A stretch of 64,000 nt of DNA, taken from NCBI RefSeq assembly GCF_001238275.1, contig NZ_LGTB01000013.1, positions 119,515-183,514 on the forward strand, in the 5' to 3' direction. Positions 17,907 through 27,822 of the stretch are shown here, piece by piece (the first letter of the stretch is position 1; every line of letters starts with the position of its first letter). A program made the position numbers and the translations under genes. The notes below the pieces were generated by a model. It was given only the letters and a program-made list of their open reading frames with translations, was not told where the DNA came from and ran no database searches. Source of the stretch: Bradyrhizobium viridifuturi. GTDB lineage: Bacteria > Pseudomonadota > Alphaproteobacteria > Rhizobiales > Xanthobacteraceae.

Positions 17907-17917
17907 GTTCGCCCCCT

Positions 17918-20670
17918 CTAGGATGCGGCCTTCAGCTTCGGAGCAGCCGCAGGCCTGGGCTTGCCGATCTTTGCCAAGGCTTCGGTGCGAACGAGCTTCA
18001 ACCCTTCCTTGGCGTCATAGCCGTGGATCTCCTTCACATCGAGCTTGCGCATGAAGTCGATGGTTTCCTGAGTAATCACCTGACCGGGCACCATGATCGG
18101 AAAACCCGGTGGATACGGAATGACGAAATTGGCGGAGACGAGCTCAGGACCCGCCTTCAGACGACGATCAATTTCGGGATCGGAGAGGCGGATGAACTCG
18201 CAACCCACGGCATCATACGCAGCATAGAAGCCAGTCCGGATGTCACCCTCATTGGTCTTCGACCCGGCGTCGCCTCGGAAGCTTGGATGGAAATGCGAGA
18301 AGTTGGGCAGGTTGGGCACATCCTGCATCAGACTCTTCACCCGCGTCTCGGAGGTCTTTTTGGCGTTCGCACCGCCCTGCGCCAGGCCGCGATCGACTTC
18401 GCTGGCGATTTCAGACAGCACGCGTATCAAGTGCGCGACGTCGCTGCGGGTGTTGTTGATGTTCGATTGCAGCAGCACGGAGTTGCGCGACGTCTTGTTG
18501 ACCTGGATGCCGTACTGGCTCGCCAGAATCCCCTTGAACTGCGTCCCGTCAAAGCCTGCGGTACCGCAGACTAGGGTCATCCGGGTCGGATCGAGGCAGA
18601 ACTCATCATCCTGCAGGCTCTTCAGCGCTAATGCCCAATTGGCGCCGGGCGCGAGATAGTCGACAAACCCAGTTTGCCGATAGGCAACCGGCACCATTGC
18701 CGACGCATCAAGTATGCGGAAGTATTTCGAGATCAGCGGGTTGTTGTTAACTGCCTGCCGGATCGCGAGCGCGATCTCCATCGCATTCGCCACGAGGCCA
18801 TACCCTTCCAACTCCATCTGCCGGCGGGCGACATCGAGGCTGGCGATGAGCTGCTGATTTGGGCTGGTCGAGGCATGCGTGAAGACAGCCTCCTTGAACT
18901 GCTGCTCAACCGTGTGAAATTCGACATCCTTGACGAACAGCATCGAACCCTGCCGGATCGCCGACATCGATTTGTGAGTCGAGTTGGTCTGATAGACGCG
19001 CAGCCGGATTTGCCTGGGGTCCGGGATCAGGCGGGTCTTGAGCAGCAGGTCATCGGAGGGATTCTTGCCGAGTTCAGCTCGCTGCTTCTCATAGCTCGCA
19101 ATCGACTTCGGATCGTGTATCCACGCTTCGATGTCGTTAGCGGCGCCCATCGCAGTGCGAGGACGAAGAAATGGCGAGAAGCGTGCAAAGCCGAACCAAG
19201 CCTCGTCCCACAGGAAAATCAGATCCGGCTTGATCGCGAGGCATTCCTCCATCACCCGACGAGTGTTGTAGATGTGGCCGTCGAAGGTGCAATTGGTGAG
19301 GTCTACCATCTTCACCCGGTCGAGCCGGCCGTCGGCCCTGGCATTCAACAGCGCCTGCTTAATGGTCTTTAGCGGGACTGCGCCATACATCGAGTATTCC
19401 GTCATCGGAAACGCCTCGACATAAAGCGGCTGGGCACCGGCCAGAACCATCCCGTAGTGATGCGACTTGTGGCAGTTCCGGTCCACGATCGCGATGTCTC
19501 CCGGCGACAACAGCGCCTGGACCGCCATCTTGTTCGAGGTCGACGTACCATTGGTGACAAAGAAGACCCGATCGGCGCCGAACGCCCGCGCCGCCTTGTC
19601 TTGGGCGCTCTTGATGTTGCCGGTCGGCTCCAGAAGCTGTCGAGGCCTCCCGTGGTCGCGCTACTCTCCGCCAGGAACAGGTTCGGGCCATAGAATTCGC
19701 CCATGTCGCGAATCCAGTCTGACTTGAAGATAGATTTGCCCCGGGCGATCGGCAGTGCATGGAAAGTGCCGATCGGACGCTGCGCGTATTTCTTGAGATT
19801 ATCGAAAAACGGAGTGTCGTAACGATCCTGAATACCCTCAAGGATCGAAAGATGCAGTTCCAGAATCTCCTCCACCGAATAGAAGATACGACGAGCCACA
19901 TTGGCTTCCGGATTGCCAGCCATCTCCTCGACGTCGCGATTAGACATGAGGTAGATGTCGAGCTCGGGACGGATCCGCTTGAGGATCTGTGCGAGCTTCA
20001 GCGCCGAAACATCGGACGCCTCGTGTTCGCCCATCGCGTTCGTGAAGCTGCGCAGAATCGGCGCATTGTGACGCGATCGCAATGCAAAGCCTTCGTTGAT
20101 CACGACAGCCGCCAGATCGGCATTGAGCAGCGCCGCGCAGAACGCATCTTCGAGACTACCAACGATGACCGGCTCATAGACAAAGGCATCGATCGGGCGC
20201 CGCAGGTTCCGCCATTCTGTCGCAAGCGCCGGCCAGTTATTCGACGGCACGCCGGTGACGATCAGTGTTTCGAAGTAGGGACGATGCGCTTCCTTGTGTC
20301 CGAAGGTCGGCGGCAACAAGTCAGGGATATCGCCGTTGCCCTCGTCATGCAGATTCCAGTCCCCGGCATGCTGACGAAAAGATTTCGTCGTCAAGGCCTG
20401 TGCAATCCTCGTGGCGAGTGAAACTGAGGTCGCGGCGTCACCGGCCGAAGCCGCTTCCCGCAACGCGGACATCAACTGGAGGCCCGGATAGCCGTGGAAT
20501 TCCTCTGTCACCGATAATTCGGCGAGCGCCGCATCGTACCCTGTGCGATTCTGATCGCGCGCCCACGCCTTCGCGGCTTCCACCAGGTCACGCCAACTAT
20601 CCGCTCTTGCTCCAGGGCCGGAGAAGAACTGATCGATGCGCTTTTGTGCAGGAATTGCGTCCTTGGACAT
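17918..20670 (-). CDS. Orn/Lys/Arg decarboxylase family protein (frameshifted)
   Basis: A PLP-dependent fold-type I decarboxylase of about 917 residues after repair. An N-terminal wing/receiver-like domain (about 1-300) precedes the catalytic domain. The Schiff-base lysine lies in the STHKSM motif near residue 566, the PLP-contacting Asp in FLWDEAWFG about 75 residues earlier, and an Orn/Lys/Arg C-terminal domain ends with PYPPGFPIMVPGQ. At about 19633 one base is missing: the protein reads on from TTGGLD only if a base is restored there. First gene of an operon with aspT, under a perfect FixK-type box. Arginine is the likeliest substrate by family resemblance, but lysine or ornithine are not excluded. 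Confidence 0.85.
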
Positions 20671-20740
20671 GGGTGTCTCCCGATCTTCTGGGCCTTGCCA
20701 GCGATGATGGCCGATCCTGAAGTGGCCCCGAAGCCCACCA

Positions 20741-20754
20741 TTGATCCAAATCAA
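20741..20754. promoter_or_regulatory. FixK/FNR-type box
   Basis: TTGATCCAAATCAA, a perfect palindrome centred 77 nt before the decarboxylase start at 20670. No gene start lies to its right (the SulP gene ends at 20832), so it serves the decarboxylase-aspT unit. Confidence 0.78.
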
Positions 20755-20831
20755 CAGTCGTGCAGGAGATACAGGTGAACGAATTTTGTCCCGCCCGCAC
20801 TTCCATGGCGATGCAAAATGACGACTGGACG

Positions 20832-22541
20832 TTAGCGAGATGTCTGATCGGAATTAGATTGAACGCTGCCAAGAACGCCGTCGAGCGTGCGCAGCCATTG
20901 GCTGCTGTCGATCTTTTCGGCCAAGCCTTCCGCCCGAAGGAGGTCACGCAACTGGGCGTGCGCACCGACAATCGACAACGATATCCGACGAGAGACGAGC
21001 TCGTCGTAGAGATCGTGCAACATTCGCGTGCCGGCCAGATCGATGTAGGGTGATGCTGACAGGTCGCAGATCACCAGGCGAATGTCTGGCGAGTTGCGGA
21101 CTGCGCTCAAGACGGTCTCGAGAACCCCTTCGGCATTGATATAGAGGAGCGACGCTTCGGGACGGACGGCGATAACGCCGGCCAGCGGTTCGACTCCCTC
21201 ATGCCGGGCGCGATCGGAATAGCGACCGCTTCCGGGCAAGCGGCCGAGGAACGCGACGTTAGGATTCGACGCTCGCGCCAGCAACAGGAAGATCGACGCA
21301 ATCGACGCCAGTAGGACGCCTTGCAGGATGCCAAGAAGCAAGACCGCAATCAGCGCAATCGATGCGGCATAGAAATCAATCCGGCTGATCCGCCACATCC
21401 GCAGCAGCGCACGAATGTCCACCAGTCTATAGACTGCGGCAAAAACAATCGCCGCGAGCACTGCCTTGGGCAAGTTGGTCAGCAGCCCTGCAAAAAACAG
21501 CAAGCACAGCGCGAGCGTCAGTGAGCAGACGATGAGCGCCAGTGGAGTTCGCGCGCCCGCGCTATCATTGACGGCGGATTGAGAAAGGCCGCCCGCGACC
21601 GGATAGCCATGACCGAAAGCCGTGGTCAGATTTGCGAACCCCAGGCCCAAAAATTCCTGCCGGACGTCAAGGCCATAGCCGTGCTTGGCAGCAAAGCTTC
21701 TGGCTGCCGAGACGCCTTCGATATACGCGAGCAGGACGCAGCCCGCCGCGAGCGGAAACAGATCGTCGAACTCGAGAAGGCCAAACGTCGGCCAACCCAA
21801 TGCAGGCAGTCCTTCCGGAATTCTTCCGGTGACCGGAACTCCAAGCGACGAAAGACCCAAGAGGGTCGCTAGGGCAATGGACAGGGCCACGACGGCGATG
21901 CCGACCGGCTTCCCCGGTAAGAGCCGTTCGCCAAGCAAGAGGAGCAACAACGCGACCGCGCCAACCGCCAGCACCGACAGGTTGATGTCACCGAACTGAC
22001 CGGCGAGCTTCACGATGCGATCGAAGAAATTATGACCGCCACCGGCAACGCCGAGAAGGCCCGGCAGCTGGCTCATCATGATGGTTAGCCCGGCACCGGC
22101 CTTGAAGCCGACCAGAATGCTGTCGCTGACGAGCCGGACCAGAACGCTCAATTTGAACAGCCATGCCACGAAGCACAACACAGCCACAGCACAGGCCGAG
22201 AGGCTGGCAATTTGCGCGTATAGGACGGCGTCCCCGCCAGCGAGCGCGCCGACTGTCGCGGCGATCATCAAGGAGATCGCGGAAGTCGGACCGACGGCGA
22301 GCTGCCGCGACGTGCCAAACGCGGCGTAGCCGAGCCCGCCAAGCATGTAGCCATAGATGCCGACTTGTGGAGCCAGACCAGCCATCGCCGCGTAAGCGAG
22401 CGAAACCGGAATTGCATAGGCAGCCAGCGTCACACCGGCGATCGCATCCGACGCGAGCCACTCGCGACGGTAGGCGCCAAGCCAAGTCCCGAACGGAAGA
22501 AACCGCGTCCAGTTCGCGCGCGGCTCGGATCGTTCATTCAT
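20832..22541 (-). CDS. SulP family anion transporter with STAS domain
   Basis: A 569-residue inner-membrane transporter. The N-terminal SulP signature is visible (AAYAIPVSLAYAAMAGLAPQ near residue 45, then VGPTSAISLM), with 10-12 hydrophobic segments and a C-terminal STAS domain from about residue 450 (VICDLSASPYIDLAGTRML). SulP proteins carry sulfate, bicarbonate or other anions. The ATG at 22541 overlaps the upstream DUF1275 gene by 8 nt, so the two are co-translated under the box at 23279. Confidence 0.9.
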   Translation of the reverse strand: MNERSEPRANWTRFLPFGTWLGAYRREWLASDAIAGVTLAAYAIPVSLAYAAMAGLAPQVGIYGYMLGGLGYAAFGTSRQLAVGPTSAISLMIAATVGALAGGDAVLYAQIASLSACAVAVLCFVAWLFKLSVLVRLVSDSILVGFKAGAGLTIMMSQLPGLLGVAGGGHNFFDRIVKLAGQFGDINLSVLAVGAVALLLLLLGERLLPGKPVGIAVVALSIALATLLGLSSLGVPVTGRIPEGLPALGWPTFGLLEFDDLFPLAAGCVLLAYIEGVSAARSFAAKHGYGLDVRQEFLGLGFANLTTAFGHGYPVAGGLSQSAVNDSAGARTPLALIVCSLTLALCLLFFAGLLTNLPKAVLAAIVFAAVYRLVDIRALLRMWRISRIDFYAASIALIAVLLLGILQGVLLASIASIFLLLARASNPNVAFLGRLPGSGRYSDRARHEGVEPLAGVIAVRPEASLLYINAEGVLETVLSAVRNSPDIRLVICDLSASPYIDLAGTRMLHDLYDELVSRRISLSIVGAHAQLRDLLRAEGLAEKIDSSQWLRTLDGVLGSVQSNSDQTSR

Positions 22542-23220
22542 TTCTGCAACTCGAACGCCTGGCTTCACAACGCAGCAGCACAACCAACAGAGCTGTGACG
22601 GGTATCCCCAACGTCAGATCGGGAATCATCCTGGTTGCGAAGGCACCGGCCGCGGCACCTAGACCGAACAGAACGCAGACCGCAGCAAAAATGCCTGAGC
22701 GGCGCACAGATGCGGACGGATCTGCTCGCGAGACGACCGCGTAGACGTTCTCGATCGCCTGGCGCAGGTTACCGGTGATCATCACCGTGCTGTAGGACGC
22801 TCCTTCGATCTTGGTAAACATGGCTGCCTGGATTGCCGCAACGAAGGAGACGCCCAGGGTGCCGGCGATATCCGGCATACGATTGTGAAGGATGCCAATG
22901 GCGATCAGCACGACGAGCTCCATCAACGTAGCGATCGCCCTCGCCCGTCCACTGGACGCCCCCCGAAGCAACGACGCAATTGCGACGCCAGCTGCAAAGG
23001 CCAGCATCGGCGGGACAAACTCTATTGCCCTGGTCCATTCGCCTGCGGTCCCATAGACCCAGAGAAAGATCAGGTTCGCCGTCTGTGCATTGGCCATCAC
23101 ACCATGAACCACCCAAGTATAGGCGTCGATATAACCGCCGACAAACGCAAGCAGGAGTGCGACTAGCACCGTTTCTTCGCCTCGTAGCGGTGGGCGAACG
23201 GCAATATCGAATGAGCTCAT
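22534..23220 (-). CDS. DUF1275 (YoaK-like) membrane protein
   Basis: A 228-residue inner-membrane protein with about six transmembrane segments. The DUF1275 pattern shows in LAFVGGYIDAYTWVVHGVMA near the start, then the AQTANLIFLW segment and MITGNLRQAIENVY. ATG 23220 is preferred to ATG 23226. Function is unknown. It lies first in a leftward unit with the SulP gene, 59 bp from a FixK-type palindrome. Confidence 0.85.
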   Translation of the reverse strand: MSSFDIAVRPPLRGEETVLVALLLAFVGGYIDAYTWVVHGVMANAQTANLIFLWVYGTAGEWTRAIEFVPPMLAFAAGVAIASLLRGASSGRARAIATLMELVVLIAIGILHNRMPDIAGTLGVSFVAAIQAAMFTKIEGASYSTVMITGNLRQAIENVYAVVSRADPSASVRRSGIFAAVCVLFGLGAAAGAFATRMIPDLTLGIPVTALLVVLLRCEARRSSCRNE

Positions 23221-23278
23221 GCCCACGACTTCGCTGACTTGGCTTCGGCTCAGGGAAGATGCTCAGGCCAGGAAAGCG

Positions 23279-23292
23279 TTGATCTGAATCAA
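23279..23292. promoter_or_regulatory. FixK/FNR-type box (divergent)
   Basis: TTGATCTGAATCAA, a perfect palindrome between divergent genes. It is centred 67 nt before the start at 23353 and 65 nt before that at 23220, a symmetric placement suiting bidirectional activation. Confidence 0.8.
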
Positions 23293-23352
23293 GCCTTGGG
23301 CGGACCTTGAAGAATTATATCCTTCAAAGATCACGCCCCGGGGATAGCGATT

Positions 23353-25040
23353 ATGGAGACCGTCAGGTGGATCATCTCCACGGCCCCTGAAATCTTTCTG
23401 CTCCTGGCCGTCGCCATCGGCACTGTCCTGGGCCGGATCAAGATACACGGCTTTTCGATCGGGACCACCGCGTGTGTCCTCATCGTGGCGGTTCTGATCG
23501 GGCAGCTGGGCAACTTCGCGTTCCCACCAGTATTGCGAACGATCCTGTTCAGCTTGTTCGTGTTCACGATCGGCTACAAGTCGGGACCGGAATTCTTTGC
23601 ATCGTTGAGTATCCGTACTTTGGCCCAGGTTGCCATGGCGCTCGTACTCGGGGGTACAGGACTCCTGGTCGTACTCGTCTTCGCTTCCGCCTTCGGGCTC
23701 GGTCCGGGCACCGCCTCGGGGCTCGCCGCCGGCGCGCTGACCCAATCCTCTGTAATCGGCACGGCGTCAGGCGCGCTCGCGCAGCTCGGGCTGCCGAAGG
23801 CCTTGCTTGAGCAGCAGGAGGCGAACATCGCAGCCGGGTATGCCGTGACGTACGTGCTTGGCTATATCCTGACGCTCATCTACGTCCCGTTCATCGCGCC
23901 GAAACTGATGGGGATCAACCTCAAGGACGAGGCGAAGAAGCTCGAGATCGAGCTTTCGGGTGGTGAACCGCCAAAGACCGAGAACCTGCACTACCGGAAA
24001 TTCCAGGCACGCGCTTATCGCGTCTCGGTGTCCACGGGTCGCACGGTCAAGGCGATCGAGGAGGAGATCGGCGGCCGGACCGTGATTGAACGCATCGTCC
24101 GTGAGGGACGCGATATTGAGCCTCATCTCGACACCGTTCTCGAAGCTGGCGATGACATCGTGATCGCGGGCCCAACGGCGGCCATCGTTCGCGCGCGCCC
24201 GGCGATCGGTACCGAGATTGATGCCGACGAGATCCTGAAGCTATGCCGGGCAACGTGATCGACGTCCTGGTCGATAGCCGAAAGCTGCACGGCCGCTCGG
24301 TACAAGACGTTGCGAACCGCGTTGGGACTGACGCGCGCGGCGTATTTTTGCGCGCACTGACACGAATGGGGCGTGACGTTCCATTGAGTGCGGACACCCG
24401 CATCTATGTCGGGGACGTCATGACGCTGGTCGGGACGAGCCACAACATCGAACGCGCTGCAGCGCAGGTTGGACAAATTCTCCGCTCCAGCGACCGCACC
24501 GACATTTCCTTCCTCGCGGCCGGCATCGCCGTCGGGCTGCTTGCGGGCCTTGTCAGCCTGAAGATCGGGGGAATCGCGCTGACACTGGGTGGCGGCGGCG
24601 GCGCGCTGGTCGCCGGGCTCGTTTGCGGATGGCTGCGTTCCCGCCGACCGACCATCGGCGCAATGCCGCCCGCTGCGCAGCAAACACTGAGCGATCTTGG
24701 CCTCGGCGGCTTCATCGCTGCTATCGGCCTCGGCAACGGACACGCGGCCTGGCTGGCAATTCAAACGCAGGGTGGACTGCTGGTCGGGATGGGCTTCGTG
24801 GTCACCCTGGTGCCGCTCATGGTCGCAACACTGTTCGCTCGCCACGTGCTCCGCATGAACCCGGTCGTTACCTGCGGTGCACTGGCGGGGGCAATGACCG
24901 TCGATGCTGCGGTGACGGGTGTCTGCGAGGTCGCCGAGAGCCAGACGCCGGTGCTAGGCGTGGCCGTGCCCTACGCGGTGGGGAACGTGTTGTTGACCGT
25001 GCTCGGTCCGATCATCGTCGCGGCTACGTCTGCCGGCTGA
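23353..25040 (+). CDS. Second AspT/YidE-type antiporter (frameshifted in the middle)
   Basis: Two overlapping frames (23353-24258 and 24243-25040) together make one AspT-type protein of about 562 residues: a hydrophobic half, TrkA-C-like domains (FQARAYRVSVSTGRTVKAIE and following), and a second hydrophobic half (NPVVTCGALAGAMTVDAAVT). The frames join at about 24241, where restoring one base gives DEILKL directly followed by PGNVIDVLVDSRKLHGRSV. The alternative, a natural split into two genes with a 16-nt overlap, is less likely because the break falls between the two regulatory domains. It heads a unit with a secreted hydrolase and an IalB-like gene. Confidence 0.8.
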
Positions 25041-25051
25041 GGGAGGCTGGG

Positions 25052-25945
25052 ATGCGGCTCAACTGCTCGATCCAATGGCGAACGGCAGCGGCCCTGCTCT
25101 TGCTCAGCTGCTTCATTGTGCCGGCACGAGCCGCGGAAGAATCCCCGCCACGACGCATCCAGGAAGAAATCTGGGCGCTGCCTTTGCCACTCCCGATGTT
25201 CGCCTATCTCGTCCGGCCGGTCGGCGAAGGTCCCTTCCCGCTGGCGATCATGAATCACGGCGTGTCGCTCAATCCGGCCGAGCGCAGCTTCTTTCCGCTG
25301 GTGGAGTTCCGAGACGCCGCAAAATGGTTCGCCCGGCAAGGCTATCTCGTGGTCGCGCCCGTCGGCACTGGATATGGCGCCTCCGCGATCGACATCCCCG
25401 AGCGCGGCCTCTATGGCCCGTTCTTCTCGAAGGTCGGCAAATGCAGCAATCCCAATTTCCACGACGCGGGGCTCGCCGTCGCGCAGGTCGATCTCTGGAT
25501 CATCGATTACATGGTGGCCGAGAAGCGTGTTCTTCCCCAGAATGTCATCGTTATCGGCCAGTCGGCCGGTGGCTGGGCTTCGATCGCGCTGTCCAGCCTG
25601 AACCCTCCGCAGGTGAAGGCTATCATCACCTTCGCCGCGGGTCGTGGAGGCCGCGTCGGCGGCAAGCCAAACAACAATTGCGCGCCGGACAAGCTCGTTG
25701 AGGCCACGGCTGATTTCGGTCGAACTTCACGCATTCCAATGCTGTGGATCTACATCGAGAACGACACGTTCTTTGGTCCTGCTCTGTCCAAGCAAATGCA
25801 TAACGCGTTCACCGCGGCGGGCGGCAAGGCCGAATATCACCTGATGCCGCCGTTCGGCGATGAAGGGCACTTCTTCATCGGCTCGCCGGATTCGATCCCG
25901 ATCTGGTCGCCACTGGTGAGGAAATTCCTTGATGCGCCCAAGTAG
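25052..25945 (+). CDS. Secreted alpha/beta hydrolase (dienelactone hydrolase-like)
   Basis: A 297-residue protein with a signal peptide (LLLLSCFIVPARA). The alpha/beta hydrolase fold is shown by the nucleophile elbow GQSAGG near residue 170, an earlier oxyanion segment (MNHGVSLNP near residue 67), and late Asp/His candidates (ENDTFFG and GDEGHFFIG). It is probably a periplasmic esterase, with unknown substrate. A GGGAGGCTGGG ribosome site precedes the ATG at 25052, 11 bp after the antiporter gene, so it is cotranscribed. Confidence 0.8.
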   Translation: MRLNCSIQWRTAAALLLLSCFIVPARAAEESPPRRIQEEIWALPLPLPMFAYLVRPVGEGPFPLAIMNHGVSLNPAERSFFPLVEFRDAAKWFARQGYLVVAPVGTGYGASAIDIPERGLYGPFFSKVGKCSNPNFHDAGLAVAQVDLWIIDYMVAEKRVLPQNVIVIGQSAGGWASIALSSLNPPQVKAIITFAAGRGGRVGGKPNNNCAPDKLVEATADFGRTSRIPMLWIYIENDTFFGPALSKQMHNAFTAAGGKAEYHLMPPFGDEGHFFIGSPDSIPIWSPLVRKFLDAPK

Positions 25946-25979
25946 CAGACGCGGGACGTCGGCATTCAGGAGAACTCGC

Positions 25980-26558
25980 ATGACACCATCGGCCTACAAA
26001 ACAACACCACGTTGGCTTCGGCGGAGCACGGTGGCTGCACTCCTGTCCCTCTTGACGGTTCTCGATTCCACATGTGCTCCGGCCGAGATCAGTCCTCGCG
26101 GGCAACGTACGGCAACCGACATCAAATATGGCGCCTGGCAGAAGCTTTGCTTCAAGGCCGCAGGCGCCCCGATGCTTTGCAGGACCTCGATCAAGGGCAC
26201 ATACGAGACGGGGCAAACCGCAGTCCGGATCGATCTGATCAAGCGCGAGGGCGACCGCGCGGCACGGATCCAGGTGTTCGTACCTGTCGGCATGTATTTG
26301 CGCATCCCCGCCAAGCTGCAGGTTGACGAGGAAAAGCCCAGCGTGATCCCCTATAGCTGGTGTTTAACTAACGGGTGCATTGCGGCCGACGTCGCAAGCC
26401 CGCGATTTGTCAAGGACATGGAGAAGGGAACGACGTTGACGCTGGAGGTCGTCGATCCCAACTTGCTGTCTCTCAGGACGTCACTGCCGCTCGCACAATT
26501 CGCCGCCGCCCACAACGGAGCGCCGGCGCGGACGATCGAGCAGGACATAGACGAATAG
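25980..26558 (+). CDS. Invasion-associated locus B (IalB) family protein
   Basis: A 192-residue secreted protein. The N-terminal hydrophobic segment (VAALLSLLTVL) is a signal, followed by KYGAWQKLCFKAAGAPMLCR, where a W..xC...xxC pattern is typical of IalB-like proteins, and later VPVGMYLRIPAKLQVD and SWCLTNGCIA. IalB-type proteins are periplasmic or surface-exposed with unclear biochemistry. ATG 25980 with AGGAGAA upstream is better supported than earlier starts. Confidence 0.8.
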   Translation: MTPSAYKTTPRWLRRSTVAALLSLLTVLDSTCAPAEISPRGQRTATDIKYGAWQKLCFKAAGAPMLCRTSIKGTYETGQTAVRIDLIKREGDRAARIQVFVPVGMYLRIPAKLQVDEEKPSVIPYSWCLTNGCIAADVASPRFVKDMEKGTTLTLEVVDPNLLSLRTSLPLAQFAAAHNGAPARTIEQDIDE

Positions 26559-26571
26559 GCCGATGGCGACT

Positions 26572-27234
26572 TCAGCTGTCCAGTTCCGCTAGTCGAATCC
26601 GGTCCAGCAGCACGACCTCCCGTTGTGTCTGCCCATCAAATCGCAACATGTGCTCATCGCGCAGCGACGAAAGCGCGCGCGATACCGTTTCCAGTGTCAG
26701 TCCAAGGTAGTCGGCGATGTCGCGCCGTCCCATCGGCAGAACCATCACGTTCGGATGAGCCAGCCGCTCATCCATCTCCAAAAGGAATGCGGCGACCTTT
26801 TCGAGCGCCGTCTTCCTGCCGAGCAGAAGCATGTGATTTTCGGCGTGCTGCAGATTCCGGGTAACAAGGTCGACCAGGTTGGTCTCCGTCTCGCGCCTTT
26901 TCATCACGTCGACGAGGCTGTGCCTTCTCGTAATTCGAACTTCAGTTTCAACGACCGCGTCGGCGCTGAAGCGGTGTGCGCGTCCGTTCTCGAGCCCGAA
27001 GATGTCGCCCGGCAGATGAAACGAGTTGATCTGCCTGCGGCCATCCGAGAGCAACTTGTAGGTTCGGATTGCACCAGAGATGACTTGGTAGGCGTATTCC
27101 GCTGGCTCTCCCTCGCCGAAGACCTCCGCGCCCCTGCGATACCGGAATTCGCTACATGCCACCTGATCCCCGGCAAGGGTGGCCAAGGGGCCGTCAATCG
27201 ATCTGCGGGTCAGTGCATTGGTTCTTACCAGCAT
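26572..27234 (-). CDS. Crp/Fnr family regulator, FixK-like
   Basis: A 220-residue regulator with a cyclic-nucleotide-like sensor fold (about 25-140, with GEPAEYAYQVISGAIRTYKL and LPGDIFG), a dimerisation helix, and a C-terminal winged HTH (GRRDIADYLGLTLETVSRAL, about 171-187). The recognition-helix triplet E182, S185, R186 is the one FNR uses to read TTGAT, which matches the palindromes spread over this region. It lacks the FNR iron-sulfur cysteines; the only Cys is near residue 27, so it is FixK-like and probably not itself an oxygen sensor. It also lacks a Cys beside the HTH such as the redox-sensitive Cys183 described for FixK2. It is the natural regulator of the surrounding genes. Confidence 0.88.
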   Translation of the reverse strand: MLVRTNALTRRSIDGPLATLAGDQVACSEFRYRRGAEVFGEGEPAEYAYQVISGAIRTYKLLSDGRRQINSFHLPGDIFGLENGRAHRFSADAVVETEVRITRRHSLVDVMKRRETETNLVDLVTRNLQHAENHMLLLGRKTALEKVAAFLLEMDERLAHPNVMVLPMGRRDIADYLGLTLETVSRALSSLRDEHMLRFDGQTQREVVLLDRIRLAELDS

Positions 27235-27349
27235 CGTCGCACTCCCTTTAACCTGGGCCGATGCTAAGCGGACGGCGGAGGGGCGCATTTGATTCAGGAC
27301 AAACGGCTGGAACCGGGTTTGCCGACCCCGTAAAACTACGGAGCCCCCC

Positions 27350-27697
27350 CTACCTGGCCCGCCGAGGCGGCGGTGGCGGCGGCGGAAGCTCACGCTGCCA
27401 AATCGTTCCGTTGTCGAATTGGATCGTGAAGCCATCGGGCGTGTAGACAGCACTCATATTGTAGGCGTCGATCCAAATTCGGCTGCCAGGGTAAAACCAA
27501 TCCGGCCAGGCGCGCGACGCCACTCCGGCTTCAGTCACCAGGTTGAGTTCCGGCCCGTTCTGCGTGATATGAGCGAACATGCCGCCTCGGCAGGACTGGA
27601 CGCATTGGTAAGTGCCGGTCAGATCAACGGTTTGGGCGGCCGCGCCCGTCGCCACGAGGGAAGCGACGACGCCAATGATCAATTGCACGCGTTTCAT
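27350..27697 (-). CDS. Small secreted protein of unknown function
   Basis: A 115-residue protein with a signal peptide cut near GAAAQ, a mature start VDLTGTYQCVQSCRGGMFAH (two Cys) and a Pro-rich tail of seven consecutive prolines followed by arginines. The DLTG start resembles the protein at 12154-12561. It lies upstream of the FixK-like gene on the same strand and could be cotranscribed with it. The divergent box at 27771 is centred 80 nt before its start. Confidence 0.7.
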   Translation of the reverse strand: MKRVQLIIGVVASLVATGAAAQTVDLTGTYQCVQSCRGGMFAHITQNGPELNLVTEAGVASRAWPDWFYPGSRIWIDAYNMSAVYTPDGFTIQFDNGTIWQRELPPPPPPPRRAR

Positions 27698-27770
27698 GTC
27701 TCAGTACCTTTCAATAGGATCGAACCGGTTCAGCGGACCGCCAACCATCTGCCCTGCATTCGCCGCGCTC

Positions 27771-27784
27771 TTGATCTGCATCAA
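27771..27784. promoter_or_regulatory. FixK/FNR-type box (divergent)
   Basis: TTGATCTGCATCAA, a perfect palindrome centred 45 nt before the GTG start of the MurJ-like gene at 27823 and 80 nt before the start at 27697. Confidence 0.75.
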
Positions 27785-27822
27785 CCGATTTGAAGCAATG
27801 CCGGGCGAGAGGATGACAAACG

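Noticed and set aside
24243..25040. A separate gene for the second half of the AspT-type antiporter
   Set aside because: Its start is an internal Met and the two frames join exactly after a one-base correction to give a normal-length antiporter; kept as one frameshifted gene.
27289..27302. TTGATTCAGGACAA before the FixK-like gene, a possible autoregulatory site
   Set aside because: Two mismatches in one half-site; not distinguishable from chance without binding data.
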